Below are positions 1-11,376 of a stretch of 64,000 bases of DNA, piece after piece. Each line of letters starts with the position of its first letter. Position 1 is the first letter of the stretch. Position numbers and translations under genes: made by a program. This stretch comes from Lycium barbarum (lineage: Eukaryota; Streptophyta; Magnoliopsida; Solanales; Solanaceae), in NCBI RefSeq assembly GCF_019175385.1, contig NC_083346.1, positions 62,215,821 through 62,279,820 of the forward strand. The letters are read 5' to 3'. Under the pieces are notes generated by a model. That model worked only from the letters and a program-made list of their open reading frames with translations. It was not told where the DNA came from and did not search any database.

Positions 1-470
1 TCCATATGCAGTAGATGTTTTTTTTTAACAGGGAGCAGGAGACAGTTGGGCATTTGTTTCTGCATTGAAATTTCTCAAGAAAATGCTGGGAATTGTTTCT
101 GAACATTATGGGTGTGTCTCTGGTTATACCACAGAAGAGTAAAAAGAAGTGTGAAAAAGATATGGAGGACTATCCCCATTTGCATATTATAGACTAGTTG
201 GCTGGAAAGGAACAAAACATGCTTTGAGGGGAAAACACTGAAGATTGATAGAGTAAAAAACAAATGTATCAAAAACTTGTTTTTTTGGTGTTATAGCAGT
301 GTTCTAGATAGGATGGACCAATAGTTGGACTTTTAGGATCTTTTAGGGAGAAAGGAGGGGGGGGGGGGGGGGGGGGGGGGGATGTTGTATGATTGTGGAG
401 ATGTTATCCTTTGTCTTGTACTTGGTCCTGTACCATCTTGGTACCATATTAATAAAACTTTTACTTATCA
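1..470 (+). pseudogene. LINE (non-LTR retrotransposon) 3'-end relic
   Basis: No intact ORF. Near 30-75 the plus strand reads NREQETVGHLFLH, the signature of the zinc-binding RT-associated (zf-RVT) region at the end of plant L1-type ORF2. At 195-290 a shifted frame gives VGWKGTKHALRGK and FFW, resembling the usual tail in which a WKxRN-like motif is followed by a tryptophan-rich stretch. At about 448-470 there is AATAAAACTTTTACTTATCAA, which looks like a plant LINE 3' terminus without its poly(A). Stops and frameshifts make this a dead fragment continuing in from before the window. Family assignment rests on these short motifs only. Confidence 0.6.
357..381 (+). repeat. 25-nt poly(G) tract
   Basis: An uninterrupted run of 25 G lies inside the LINE 3' untranslated relic. 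Such runs are prone to assembly and sequencing error, so the length is uncertain. Confidence 0.9.
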
Positions 471-1331
471 AGCTTGAAATTTATTGTCACAACTTTGAAT
501 TCAAGTATTGCGTCTTGATTCAGTTTAAGGAATTTCATTTTGTATCATTACGTTTATGAAATTCATGTGTAACGGTGACTCGTGATCTGTAGTCTTCACA
601 AGGGAAAATAAAAAGAAAGAAGAGAAAAAGTAGATCCAAGATATCTTACCTTTCAATTTCTCCTTCTTAAATTGATCTTTCAGTTTCTCCTTGCTTTTAT
701 CCATCAACGATTTACTACTGTTGAAATATGTCTTTAGTAAAATATTTAACTACTGCTTTCTTTGATGAAAGATTGGAGGGCTTAACCTAATTTGAACGAT
801 ATCATGGTAGAAGGCAGCAAGAGTTTTACTTCATCTAATCTCCTAATAAAATAAATAAATAAAAAATATATATTATTTGTATTCCTATTTTGCCCTCATG
901 ATAAATTTATAAAAGGGGTGGTTTTATTGTTTTGCAAGGAATAAAGAGATTGGGGTTTAAATCATAAAAAAAAAAAAAAAGATAGGGTGCAAGTTGAAAA
1001 AAGGAGCACACATTAAGGGTGCAAAATGCCACAGACTCTTATTTCCCCAGGTAGACTATTTTTGATGAATTTTGATGTTAAAAATACTCTTTGAGAGTTG
1101 TGAGCTTGTAGAAGCTTTTGATTGTGTGATTGTTGAGAGGATTGGTTGCTTGGGAACTTAGGTTCTCTTGAGGTCATCCTAAGAGATTAGGTGCTTAGTT
1201 GTATGCAATTTGGAGGTCTTAGCTAATCTAGAAATTTGGTTGCCAAATTGTGTCTTCTTTTGTGTCAATCTATCTATCTTTTTTCTTTTCTTTTTAATTT
1301 CTTGTTTTCGCGTATCTGTTATTGTATTAAT
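471..1331 (+). other. Unassigned AT-rich stretch ending in a probable LTR of element B-left
   Basis: 471-840 shows no coding signal and no repeat I recognise. From about 840 to 1327 the sequence leads directly into a tRNA-Met-like PBS at 1332, so this part is probably the 5' LTR of B-left. I cannot place the left LTR end, because no clear TG start with a matching TSD is visible. A 15-nt A run sits near 966-980. Confidence 0.35.
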
Positions 1332-1343
1332 TGGTATCTGAGC
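1332..1343 (+). other. Primer-binding site of element B-left
   Basis: TGGTATCTGAGC differs at one base from TGGTATCAGAGC, the PBS complementary to the 3' end of plant initiator tRNA-Met. It precedes a leader that matches the B-right copy. Confidence 0.6.
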
Positions 1344-1931
1344 CTAGTTTAGGTTTGTTCTATCAAATCTAGTAGTATAGGGTTTGTTGCTATAAAATAA
1401 ATCTGGAAATTTTCCACCAAAAACCCCTAAAAATTTGTGTTTGTTTTGTTGATTTGACCTTAGATTCTTGTTCCTTAGTGTTTTAGGGTTTCAAATCCAA
1501 AGTTTCGTGTCATTTGAGCCAATATTGAGAGATCTACCATTGTTGGGTTGAAGCTTTTGAGCAAAGTTGAAGAATAACTTGGTGGCTTTCTATTTGTGAT
1601 GAAATTGGGAGTTGATAACCATTGGGCTTTGTTCTACTAGGTTAAGGGAGCCTAAATCCGAAATTTGAGAGTAAAATGAGTTGATTAGAAGGTAGCTAGA
1701 AATTTGAATGTTCATGTGTTCTTGAGCTATCTTTATAGATTCAAGTGAAGAAGAAGACCCAAAAGGAAAGTTTGATCCAAAAGTTTGCACCCAAGTTTTG
1801 GAAAAGTTGTTTTCAAGTCCCAAAAGAGAAAAAACAAGGTTGTGTGGGCCCAAGAAGTTCCCACATTTCAGAAAAATTCAATCCAAGATCCAAGAAATCA
1901 AGTGCAAGATTTTATCCACTGAAGGAGTTTT

Positions 1932-2520
1932 ACGGTCCGTAGATCAAATACGGACCGTATAATTACCACCCTGCCACCATAAAACTGTTCACCAAAAAGA
2001 GCGAGTACTGCGACGGATCTACGGTTCCAAATACGGACCGTAAAATTTCAAGCTTCCCAACCGTAGGTTGGAGTGACATTTGGTGCTTCACTGTTGTTGA
2101 TTTACGACAACAATATACGGACCGTAAAATATGTACGGACCATATAATGGGTGAAGTTCCAACCGTAAAATTAAAGTTCAAAGTCTTGGTTTTCTGTTCC
2201 TGATCTATGGTACACACATACAGTCCGTCTATCAAATACCGACCGTATAATAATCCCATCCCAACTATAAGTAACACTGCCTCAAACACTCAAATTTCGT
2301 TTCAAGTTCGTAAAATTTCAAGCTTCCCAACCGTAGATTGGAGTGACATTTGCTACTTCACTGTTGCTGATTTACGACAACAACATACGGACCGTAAAAT
2401 ATGTACGGACCATATGAGAAGAAGTTCCAACCGTAAAATTAAAGTTCAAAGTCCTGGTTTTCTGTTCCCGATCTACGGTACACACATACGGTCCGTCTAT
2501 CAAATACGGACTGTATAATA
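1932..2520 (+). promoter_or_regulatory. Palindrome array (TACGG-N-CCGTA type) in the B-left leader
   Basis: Repeated near-perfect inverted repeats of the form TTACGGTCCGTA and ATACGGACCGTATAA occur through this block. B-right has a different palindrome set (GTAC-centred) at the matching leader position, 12593-12812. A role in RNA folding or protein binding is inference. Confidence 0.6.
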
Positions 2521-2558
2521 CTCCCATCCCAACTGTAAGTAACACTGCCTCAAACACT
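2041..2558 (+). repeat. Direct tandem duplication, 2 copies of about 250 bp
   Basis: Copy 1 spans 2041-2290 and copy 2 spans 2311-2558. Both start TAAAATTTCAAGCTTCCC and end GCCTCAAACACT. They differ by scattered substitutions and a 2-bp length change near the GGGTGAAG/GAGAAGAAG segment. Each carries the same set of ACGGACCGTA palindromes. Confidence 0.9.
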
Positions 2559-2564
2559 TTTGTT
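2558..2564 (+). repeat. Candidate left TSD of the LINE (TTTTGTT)
   Basis: TTTTGTT abuts the LINE poly(T) and recurs at 5167-5173 at the other end. Seven T-rich bases is weak evidence. Confidence 0.4.
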
Positions 2565-2581
2565 TTTGTTTTTTTTTTAAA

Positions 2582-3576
2582 ATCAATTTTGCCCATCCGG
2601 GCTTTTTATTAATATGCAAAAATAAATGAAGTTCAAAAAGGCCCAACCCAAAAACGAGTCAGGCCCAAGAAAGAAAAAACGAAAAAATAAAAAACACTAA
2701 AAACAGATAACATTTGTACTACTTTCCTAATTGAAACCCTAAATGTTCGGTGTCTTCTCCCTCTCTTCATCCACTTTTCTCTCTGTATCTCCTCACCGCC
2801 GATGGTGTGAAGGTGATGAAGAGACCAAATGATGTTGCTTTGATGGTTGGTTTCTGATTCGCACCTCCAAGTGTGGAAGTGTTTTCCAATTTCTCTCGTC
2901 AAAATCTTCAGGAAAAGCTTCACCTTCAAAAATCTGTTCAGTTTTGCCCAAAATCTACCTGAGATAACTTGTATTTGATGTTTCTTTACTCTGCATGTGT
3001 GGTTGTTGTTCATAATCCGATCCTCGAGCTCTCTTGTATGATTCATCGTGGTCTTCACCTCCAGCTGGCTCTGAGCTTCTTTCCTATGTTCTCTGTTCTG
3101 TAAGCTCCTTATTTTCCACTTTTGATGTGTCTTGAACTTTTGTACATGTTGTATATCTCCTTCTATCCATGACTTATACTCATGTAGATTTAATTTTGGC
3201 CCACTTGAATGAGTATCATAAGATACTAATACCACAAATAAGGCATCAATCAAATCCGTTTGGTATAAATCATGAATGAGAATTTGTCTTTCTGTTCTTC
3301 TCCTGTGCTGCCATTGTTTTAAATATATGTAACTTGTTTCAGCTTTTGTGTGGATTTGTGCTGTGTGTTGTGAAATCCCTGAGCATATTGCTGTGACTTG
3401 TGACTGTCTGTCTCTTCAAATTTGTGTCTTCTGATTGATATGAACCTGCAAAATAAAACACACTTTGTTAGTAAAAAAACACCATGTTCTCCTCCCAAAG
3501 GATTTGAACATGGTGTTAAAATCTTTCTGCTGCTCCTTTTTTAGATCCAAATCCCCATATATCTGCATCTGTTCCC
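2582..3576 (-). other. LINE 3' untranslated region
   Basis: This is the stretch between the last ORF2 stop and the poly(A). A 206-codon open frame at 2633-3253 (-) has no recognisable domain and a composition rich in K, R, H and Q; I treat it as chance. Read on plus, 2730-2800 (AAACCCTAA then CT-rich) resembles a plant mRNA leader, so capture of a host fragment is possible but unproven. Confidence 0.5.
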
Positions 3577-5166
3577 CTATCTCTGTATCCTCACTCTCAG
3601 ATATGGAATCTGAGTTTTGTCACTATTGAGGATCTTTCTACATGTTGAACTTAGATCCTGGAAACTATGACATTCAACATTAGCTTCATCTAGTGCATGA
3701 TTAGCTATAGCATCTGCCAGCTTGTTTCCTTCTCTCTAGATATGACTAAATAGAATATTTCTATTAGCTTTTAGGTCCAAAATCTCCTCTACCCAACTTG
3801 CTATCCCCCAAGGAGGTTTCCAGCCTTCCTGTAGAATCTTGTACAATATTTGACAATTAGTTTGGACTATAATATTGTCCAGGTTCTTATTTTTGCAATA
3901 TCTCATGGCCTGTAGAATTGCTAGAACCTCAGCATCAATATTAGTAGTTATTCCAATCTCTGTAGCATAATCATATCTCAGATCCCCTTCATTATTTCTC
4001 AAACAAAATCCATATGCACTCCTACCAGGATTCCCCCTTGAAGCCCCATCTGTATTACATAAAAACCACCCTGTTGGGGGAAATTCGTACTTCACTTTTG
4101 TAACCTTCAGTCTTCCACACCCTACCTCTAGCATCTGAATTAGATCTGGCCATTTGTGAGGTAGTTGATTCATAGAAGGATTCCTTGTCATTACTAGCCT
4201 CTGTATAGTGACATAGACTAAATAAATGACTCTGCCAATTGATCTTTTCCCTCCATGTTTTATTGTGTTCCTCCTTTTCCAAAGTTCCCACAAAATTATA
4301 GCTGGAACAGCTTGATAAATAAGCTTCCCTCTTCCTTTAACTTATGCAGTCCACCATTTCACAATTCTCTGCTTTAAAGTTAATCCTTCTATAGACAATC
4401 CTGCAAATGAAGAGAAGTAGGACTAAGTGCTATTAGCAGTGTAGGAGTTAGCAAAAACATGTTGTATTGTTTCATCCTTAGGGCTGGAACAACACCAACA
4501 TCTGGATGCTATGTTATAATGCATTCTCTTCAAAACATCATCCAAAGGAATTTTATATTTCCAGCATCTCCACAAAAAGAATGATATCTTGAAAGGCAAA
4601 CCCTTAATCCATATATTTCTGTACATCTCCATAGGTTGTCCTCTCAATCTGATATATTCCCAAGCTGATTTGACTGTAAAATCACCTTTAGTGTCTAAGA
4701 TCCACCATGCTCTGTCTATTTCTTTATCCATCCTTGGGGGTCTGATGGTATCAGCTATATGCTGAACTATGTCCTGAGGGAGTAAACTATTCAGCTTTGT
4801 CATGTTCCAATTCCCATTCTCCACTACATCAGATACATTTTGAATGCTCTCATCAAAATATTCCACAATGAAATATAATGCACCCATTCCTGTCCAGTTA
4901 TCAAACCAAAACTGTGAATTCCCCATACCAATCTGCCACCAGATCTGATGTTCTATCAATTCTCTTCCTTGTATCATGTTTTTCCAAGTTTGAGACCCTT
5001 GTTTCCACTGAATAGATACAGGATTTTCTTTTCTACAATACTTGTTAGCCATGAAAGCACTCCATAAAAAAGGCTTAGTCCTGAAATTCCACCACAACTT
5101 ACAAAACAAGGTAATAGAAACATCATGTAATGATCTGAAACCCATCCCTCCTTTCATTTTCCAAAA
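3577..5166 (-). pseudogene. LINE ORF2 C-terminal fragment (RT linker, zf-RVT, RNase H)
   Basis: One reading frame runs the full length, broken by in-frame stops at 4423-4425, about 4344, and 3736-3738. Order: KGGMGFRSLHD, the conserved motif after the RT domain (5140-5160); an IWIKGLPFKISFFLWR stretch; a zf-RVT with CWCC then DETIQHVFA (4460-4510); and an ILWELWKRRN motif (about 4290). RNase H type 1 follows with NTDGASRGNPG (about 4040) and DAEVLAILQAMRYC (about 3930). At the third catalytic position the sequence reads VQTNCQ where family members usually have Asp, so this acidic residue is replaced by Asn. After the stop at 3736 the HxxREGNKLADAIANHALDE tail is still readable, including its Asp. 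The gene cannot make an active enzyme, since the RT palm is absent. Confidence 0.85.
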
Positions 5167-5728
5167 TTTTGTTCGGTCCTTGGTTGATTGTTTGTGTCCT
5201 TATTTCTTAAGCAAGGAGCAAAAAAAAAAAGTATAGAAATTTTAAATTTTTTGTTATTTCAAATTGATACCTTGGATCAATTAGGTCTTCAAGACTGCGT
5301 TTTCAAATTATCACCCACCCGACTCCGAAATTTTAGTTATTTCTCGCTTTTTAGCATTCCGTTCTCTTGTTTTGTTCAACTAGTATACATTTTAGTACTC
5401 ATTCTACTTGTGTATGCTAGTTCTTGTGTGCGTCTTTTCATTCGTGCTAATTTTTTTCATGCTTTTCTTGTTTTTACTTCGTTGTGAATTTCTTGGCTCA
5501 AGTCCGCTAGATTAAATTGAGTCGTCCGTCTTTCTTAGTCTAACAAGAATCTATTCCGGCAAAGAGTAGCATTTGATCCTTTGTGACTAGTCGACATTAA
5601 CAAGAACACAATCCTTGGCTGAAGCAATTTGTGATTCAATCAAAGGTGCGCATACTTGATCGATTGTGAGTTGATTTTCACTAACCTAACGTGTTGTCTT
5701 GTTTTGTTGAGTGTCTTGAATAGGTATC
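5167..5728 (+). mobile_element. B-left leader, part 2
   Basis: 5470-5560 (TTCTTGGCTCAAGTCC, then TTAGTCTAACAAGAATCT) matches the minus strand of B-right near 12180-12260, just before its gag start. This shows that the LINE interrupts one leader. The block ends immediately before the gag ATG. Confidence 0.65.
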
Positions 5729-6536
5729 ATGGCAACAGAAGATGGAACACAAGTTTCCACTGGGGAACCCACATTTGTTGATGTGATGAGAATGTTGCAA
5801 GCCTTGAACGACAAGGTAGGAAGTATGGATGGTCGGATGGAGAACTTGGGAGGTATGGTGGAAGCAATTGAAGGAGATAGTAGGGAGGTATCCTATTCAC
5901 CCTGAGTGCAATACCAAGGAGATACAAGTGGTGCTAATTGAAGCACTTCACTTACATTGTCACCTGGCACTTTCCACCAATTGTACAACCCAACTCCCCA
6001 AAACACCCCTCAAGGACCCACTATCCAAAATACCATCCTCACCACACCAAACAACATCCCGATACGCCAACAGAACAATTCACCTCCCCTTCCAAATGAC
6101 CCACCACCAGATGAACTATTGCCGCCCCAAAACCATCCAAATTTCCAACAACCAAACCGTGATGAACCAACACTTGATGATGAATGGATAGATAATGCTA
6201 TTCGTGCTCATAAAGCCAATCGAGCTTGGGGACAACGAGGGCAAGCACAAGGTGCTTATTGAGGTGGAAGATATGGTCCACATCCTCATATGGGAAGGCA
6301 AGGAGGTTACCAAGCCCGTGATGATCACCAATATCAGGATATGATATGACCCCACCTACCTTAAGGCCATTCACTAGGAGGTCAAGCAAGGGAGCTCCAA
6401 GATATGCAAGCCATGTTCACGAAGAAAGAGGCCTTGGAAGAGCTTGGAGAGAGGATGGCCAAAGCTTACAATGTTTGGGAAATAGCTTGGGAAGGCCTAG
6501 AAGACCAAGAGATGACCTCCTCTCTTCAATTTTCTG
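5729..6536 (+). pseudogene. Degenerate gag-like ORF of element B-left
   Basis: The frame opens with MATEDGTQVSTGEPTFVDVM at 5729 and runs 58 codons to a TGA at 5903-5905. The same frame is readable beyond further stops at 5939-5941 and 6260-6262. It gives a Pro/Asn/Gln-rich stretch (PQNTPQGPTIQNT, then PLPNDPPPDELLPPQNHPN) and an acidic DDEWIDNAIRAHKANR segment near 6180. Such low-complexity stretches are common at the start of plant Ty3-type gag, but I cannot name the lineage. The sequence stops abruptly at about 6530, where minus-strand RT of element A begins. Confidence 0.6.
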
Positions 6537-9134
6537 AGTGTCGACTCGAATGCCATCATCTGAAATAACATGGCCCAGAAATGTTACAGAATTTAGCCAA
6601 AACTCGCACTTTGAAAATTTTGCATACAATTCTCGGGCTCGAAGAATGCCAAGTACAATTCTCAAATGATCTGCATGTTCTGATTCTGTGCGAGAATATA
6701 CTAGAATGCCATCAATAAATACTATGATAAACAAATCCAAGAGCGGCCTGAATACATTATTCATCAGATTCATGAACACGACCGGAGCGTTAGTTAGCCC
6801 AAACGACATCACTCGAAATTCATAGTGGCCATATCTCGTTCGGAAGGCTGTTTTGGGAATATCAGCTTCTCTAACCCTCACTTGATGATAACCCAAACTC
6901 AAGTCTATTTTGGAAAACCACTTGGCACCTTGCAATTGGTCGAATAAGTCGTCAATCCTTGGAAGAGGATATTTGTTCTTTATCGTCACTTTGTTCAATT
7001 TCCTATAATCGATGCACATCCGTAGAGATCCGTCTTTCTTTCTTACAAACAAAACTGGAGCTCCCCACGGTGATGAGCTGGGTCTAATAAATCCCTTTTC
7101 GAGCAAATCTTTTAGCTGCGCCTTTAACTCTTTTAATTCTGCCGGGGCCATTCGATAAGGAGGAATAGAAATAGGCTTGGTGTCTGGCAACACATCAATG
7201 GCGAAGTCAATCTCCCTTTCTGGAGGAATTCCTGGAAGTTCGTCTGGAAACATATCTGGGAATTCATTCACTACCGGAACTGATTGAAAAGTTGGTGGCT
7301 TTGCTTCAGTGTCATGAACCCGAACTAAGTGATAAATATAGCCCTTGGCTATCATCTTCCTTGCCTTAAGGTAGGAAATAAACCTACCTTTCGGTGACGC
7401 TGCATTACCCTTCCATTCAAGCACGGGCTCTCCTGGAAATTGGAATCGAACTACTCTGATTTGGCAATCGACATTAGCGTAGCACGATGCCAACCAATCC
7501 ATACCTATAATTACATCAAAGTCTACCATTTCCAGCTCAATCAAATCAGCTTTTGTCTGGCGATCACATATCACAACTATACAATTTTTATACACTTGCC
7601 TTGCTATCACGGGATCACCAACTGGAGTAGACACCTCAAAAGGTCTGATCGGCTCAGGCTTCACCCCAATATAACCAGCAACATACAGAGTAATATAGGA
7701 AAGAGTAGAACCCGGATCTATCAGTGCATATACATCACGGGAGAATATAAACAATGTACCTATAACAATGTCCGGGGAGGACTCAAGGTCCCGTCGTCCC
7801 GCTAAAGCATATACACGGGGCTGAGTGGCACCTAAAGTAGGTGCTGCCCCTCTGCCTCTACCTCGGCCTACTGACATCTGGGGAACCTGCCCTACCGGGC
7901 GTGCTGAGGAAGAGCCGACTGCTGAACCTGTAGGCTGAACTCCAACTCTACCACTCGTTGACGGGCAATCTCTCATCATGTGCCCAACTTGACCGCAAGT
8001 ATAGCAAGCGTCCGAACCCTGGCGACACTGTCCGGAATGCAATCTACCGCACTGGCTGCATCGCGGTACTGGAGGTCTCCTCTGACTATAGTCTTCCCTG
8101 AACTGGAAATCTGAGGCCCTCGAACTCAGGCCCTGTCCTGAACGGAAAGAGCGATCCAATCTCCTACCTGTAGATCGGGGAGGTGCACTAGTCACCGACT
8201 GGCCTAAGTACCCAGAATATGTCTGCCTTGATCCCCCTCTATAATCACTGCCGACTCCCATAGATCTGACCCTCTTGCCTTGCCTTCTATCGACATCACG
8301 GTCGTCTCTTTGTTGTTGTTGTCGCCCTTCCAAATTCTGAGCATGGGCCTGTATTCAGGAAATATCCATCCCGTCTTGCAAGGACGCCGTCAAACAATCT
8401 CTGAATAAATGTGACCCTAGGCCACTCACAAATCTATGTACCCGATCTCGCATGTCGGCCACGATAGCCGGAGCATATGTAGCCAAAGAATTAAATTGCA
8501 TGCTATACTCCCGGGCACTCATATTTCTTTACCTCAAATTTAGAAACCTGTCCGCTCTAGCTCGGCGGACCTTGGGTGGCAAATAGTGATGAATGAATGC
8601 ATCCACGAATTCTTACCAAACCGGAGGTGGCGCATTCTCTCCTCGTGACATTACCCAGTTGTTATACCATAAAACAACCACATCCCAGAGTATATTAGAT
8701 GTCAACTCCACGGATTCAGTTTCGGAGGCATGGACAATCTTCAATGTCCTCAACACCTCATCTATGAAATCTTGCGGGTCTTCATCCGGCTTTGACCCAA
8801 AAAACTCCTGAGGATTTAGGCTCATAAAATCACGGGCTTTGGTACTTGCTACCCGGTCATTGGAACCCCCGCTTTGTCGTTGTGCCTGTGCGGCAACCAA
8901 TTGTGTCAATAACTGGATGGCCTTGGTCATTTGTTGACCCGAAGCAACCGGTGGAGGAATTAGAGCTGGAGCTTCTCCTTGCCCTTCCACATTAAGCGGG
9001 GTAGAAGAGGTATTATATAAGGCCTCATTATGTGATTCGCCTTCTTCGATATTCATCGGAGGCTCTCTTTCTACCCGCCTCTTTGTCGTAGTCTTGCCCT
9101 TCTGGGCGACTGTAACCTTCCCGTTTTGCGGCAT
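6530..9134 (-). pseudogene. Element A gag-protease-RT polyprotein, truncated (Ty3/gypsy, Tekay/Del-like)
   Basis: A single minus-strand frame runs from ATG 9134 (MPQNGKVTVAQKGK) to about 6530. It is broken only by stops at 8613-8615 (TAA), 8529-8531 (TAA) and 8355-8357 (TGA). Gag residues about 80-290 include EFFGSKPDEDPQDFI. Two zinc knuckles follow: [12 protein letters not shown], then [14 protein letters not shown] with all four ligands. The protease motif [12 protein letters not shown] lies near residue 470, with Pro where DSG or DTG is typical. RT is recognised by [23 protein letters not shown] and [14 protein letters not shown]. The active-site box reads FIDGILVYS instead of FIDDILVYS, so one catalytic Asp is Gly (6708-6710). 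RNase H, integrase and the 3' LTR are lost at the 6530 breakpoint. Confidence 0.9.
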
Positions 9135-9323
9135 TCTGAAATCACAACACACCATTAGGGAGGATAAAATCTTACACGCGGCTCTATCGCACGATCTCAT
9201 GAGAAGAAAGATGATCATTTTTCCTAAATGCCCTGTAGCCTCTTGTTTATTGATGTGGCGCGCAACACACCATAAACAAGACTCTACTAGACATGGCTCG
9301 TAGACACTTCCTAGGACTGAACT
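9135..9323 (-). other. Element A leader between PBS and gag
   Basis: Short leader. It contains, on minus, the shared motif AGATCGTGCGATAGAGC (plus-strand 9181-9197), also present in D, C and both G units. Confidence 0.7.
9181..9197 (-). promoter_or_regulatory. Conserved leader motif with ATCG-TG-CGAT inverted repeat (A)
   Basis: Read on minus: AGATCGTGCGATAGAGC. The ATCG and CGAT arms are self-complementary. The same 17-mer, or a one-base variant, lies in four other leaders in the window. A dimerisation or packaging role is inference. Confidence 0.5.
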
Positions 9324-9335
9324 GCTCTGATACCA
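9324..9335 (-). other. Primer-binding site of element A
   Basis: Minus strand TGGTATCAGAGC, an exact match to the initiator tRNA-Met type PBS, 4 nt inside the LTR edge at 9340. Confidence 0.9.
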
Positions 9336-9526
9336 CTTTTGTGATGACCCAACTAGGGGCCGCGACGGGTACCCGGGGCTAACCGTTGAGCACCGCTCGT
9401 TCTGTCGCTCGCTTTACTCATTTAATGATCTTTTTATCATCTTTATACTCTTAGCGTAGGAAAATCATATTTCATATGAAAACACAAAATACTTTCATAT
9501 ACATGTGCCTTTAGGCTATCAAAATA

Positions 9527-9530
<4 letters not shown>

Positions 9531-9595
<65 letters not shown>
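9531..9595. repeat. (AT)n microsatellite, about 65 bp
   Basis: Uninterrupted alternating A/T inside the A LTR. The related LTR N has a shorter run at the matching place (62923-62957). Confidence 0.95.
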
Positions 9596-9598
<3 letters not shown>

Positions 9599-9831
9599 TG
9601 GTGACCTCGTGAGACCATCTAACCCGCACTGTGTATCTACGAGCCTCTACTGGAGTACTGAACATAGGGACGGGACAAGACCCCGTCATGTCCAAAAATA
9701 CATATACATGACTATATACACAAAAGAATAATCAAGCACCTCCGGGACAAGGGAGTGCTTCCAATCAGCTGACAGCTACTACGGGTCTGGATTGAGCTCT
9801 CCTACCTGTCTACCAGTGGGCATGAACACAG

Positions 9832-9871
9832 CGTCCAAAAAAAAACGGACGTCAATACGAACATTGTACTG
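9832..9871 (-). promoter_or_regulatory. LTR double hairpin, A version
   Basis: Stem CGTCC (9832-9836) pairs with GGACG (9847-9851). It is followed by a decayed CAATAC/GTACTG arm pair. Confidence 0.65.
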
Positions 9872-11376
9872 AGTATGAGAGGCATGAACAATGAAATAAG
9901 ATAATGATGAAAAGAAGACATCAATATGGAACATCTGAATCTGACTGTCAAGTATAAAGAAAATAAGTCATGCTATCTTACTCATACTCATCATCATATC
10001 ATATATGAATAATGTATAAACTGCCCGTCCATATCGGATCGGTGTGATAATCAATAACATTAGACTGTGTCCAGGCCTCTCGCGTCTGGGGTATCATCTC
10101 ATGCCGCCCACTAGTGGTGTCTGCCCATGCCATCTGACCATGGTGTATACGTATAGCTGCCCGCCTTAGCGGTGACTGCCCGGCCAACTAGGCGCGGTGT
10201 TATATCATCATCATCATAATATGCACATCATGGTATGCTTATCTTATCATAGTACATGCATAAGGCTCAAGATCAGCTATGCTTCATCGGGGTGACGTAA
10301 GGTCGTGATCCCCCGATTTCATTATGGAGCAATGATCGACATCCTGCCTCACCTTGAAGGAATGAGCATATAAGGTGAGTGTAAGCAATAAATCGCATCA
10401 ATACCATCATAGGGGAATCACATCATATGTATAAGAATTTCTATACTTTACTCATTACCTTGTGTAGCTAATTATAGACATAGACTTATCTCTTCCGGAA
10501 CTTAAGAGATTCATGGATAAGGAAGAGAGTAATGCTAAAGGATTCATTCCATAGAAAGAAAGGACTAGCCTCACATACCTTTGACGTTTAACTAGGCTAG
10601 CTCTTGCTTGTTCTCCTTCAATATCTCGTTCCTACCTTCAAGAGAGAATTCACATTTGCGTTAGTTAATCAACTATAAGAACGCGCCACTAATTCTAGGG
10701 AAGATTGGGAAACATTTCCTTTATTTATAATACTTTTCCCATATCCTACATCAACTCCCAAACACTCATAACAACATCCACAATATTGTAATCGACAATC
10801 ATCATTCATATACATTAACCATAATCCACCATCTCCCTCCAATTTGTCCACATTTATACTTATAACTCATTATTGCGCTTTCGCGTATATAATACTTATT
10901 TCCTAGTTTAAACGTCATTTATAACGTATTCATAACCACAACATCCCAACATTCATGATTCAATCCAACCCTTATTCAATCATAGCACTATTCACCCCTT
11001 TTATGACCCATTTTCCATGTCTTTCTATAATTTAGGTATCTTAGCTTTCGAATACCTTAAACAACATGTTTTAGTCTTGAAACTTACCTTAGATGATGGT
11101 TGAACAAGCCTTGAATGGAATTACTCCTTTAGCACCACAACCCTACTTCACTTCTTTTGGGTTTTCTTGAAAAAGATGAACTTTAGTGTGATTCTTACAC
11201 TTGATTTTGTGGGTTTCATGTAGTTGATCACTAATTTCCTTTGGTTTTCTTGTGATGAAGAGTAGAGAGTATTCTAGAGGCTTCTTGAGAGAAATATCGT
11301 GGAGTTGAAATGAATTGAATGAGGTTAGGTCTCCTTTTAATCTATTCCCGAATGAACAGTGGTCGTAAACCCACTT

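Larger units (their letters stand above)
1344..2564 (+). mobile_element. B-left LTR retrotransposon: 5' leader, part 1
   Basis: Non-coding leader between PBS and gag. 1480-1900 is recognisably homologous to the reverse strand of B-right at about 12850-13480. Both carry the same order of phrases around GATCTACCATT, GGGCTTTGTTCTAC, GAATGTTCATGT or GAATGTTCTTCATGT, and TTGTGTGGG. The palindromic block follows at 1932-2558. The LINE at 2565-5166 splits the leader, which resumes at about 5167. Confidence 0.7.
2565..5166 (-). mobile_element. 5'-truncated L1-type LINE with C-terminal RNase H, inserted in B-left
   Basis: On the minus strand the order is RT C-terminal region, zf-RVT, RNase H, about 1 kb of 3' UTR, then a poly(A) (the T run at 2565-2578). 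Near the 3' end, about 2590-2615, the minus strand reads TTAATAAAAAGCCCGGATGG. The endonuclease and the catalytic RT palm are missing, the usual result of incomplete target-primed reverse transcription. The B-left leader resumes on the far side. Confidence 0.8.

Noticed and set aside
471..840. Possible host gene exon near the left edge
   Set aside because: The 60-codon minus ORF (525-707) shows no domain or splice context; nothing supports a gene.
2633..3253. 206-codon minus-strand ORF in the LINE 3' UTR
   Set aside because: No recognisable domain, basic low-complexity composition, and position after the ORF2 stop; kept only as a UTR note.
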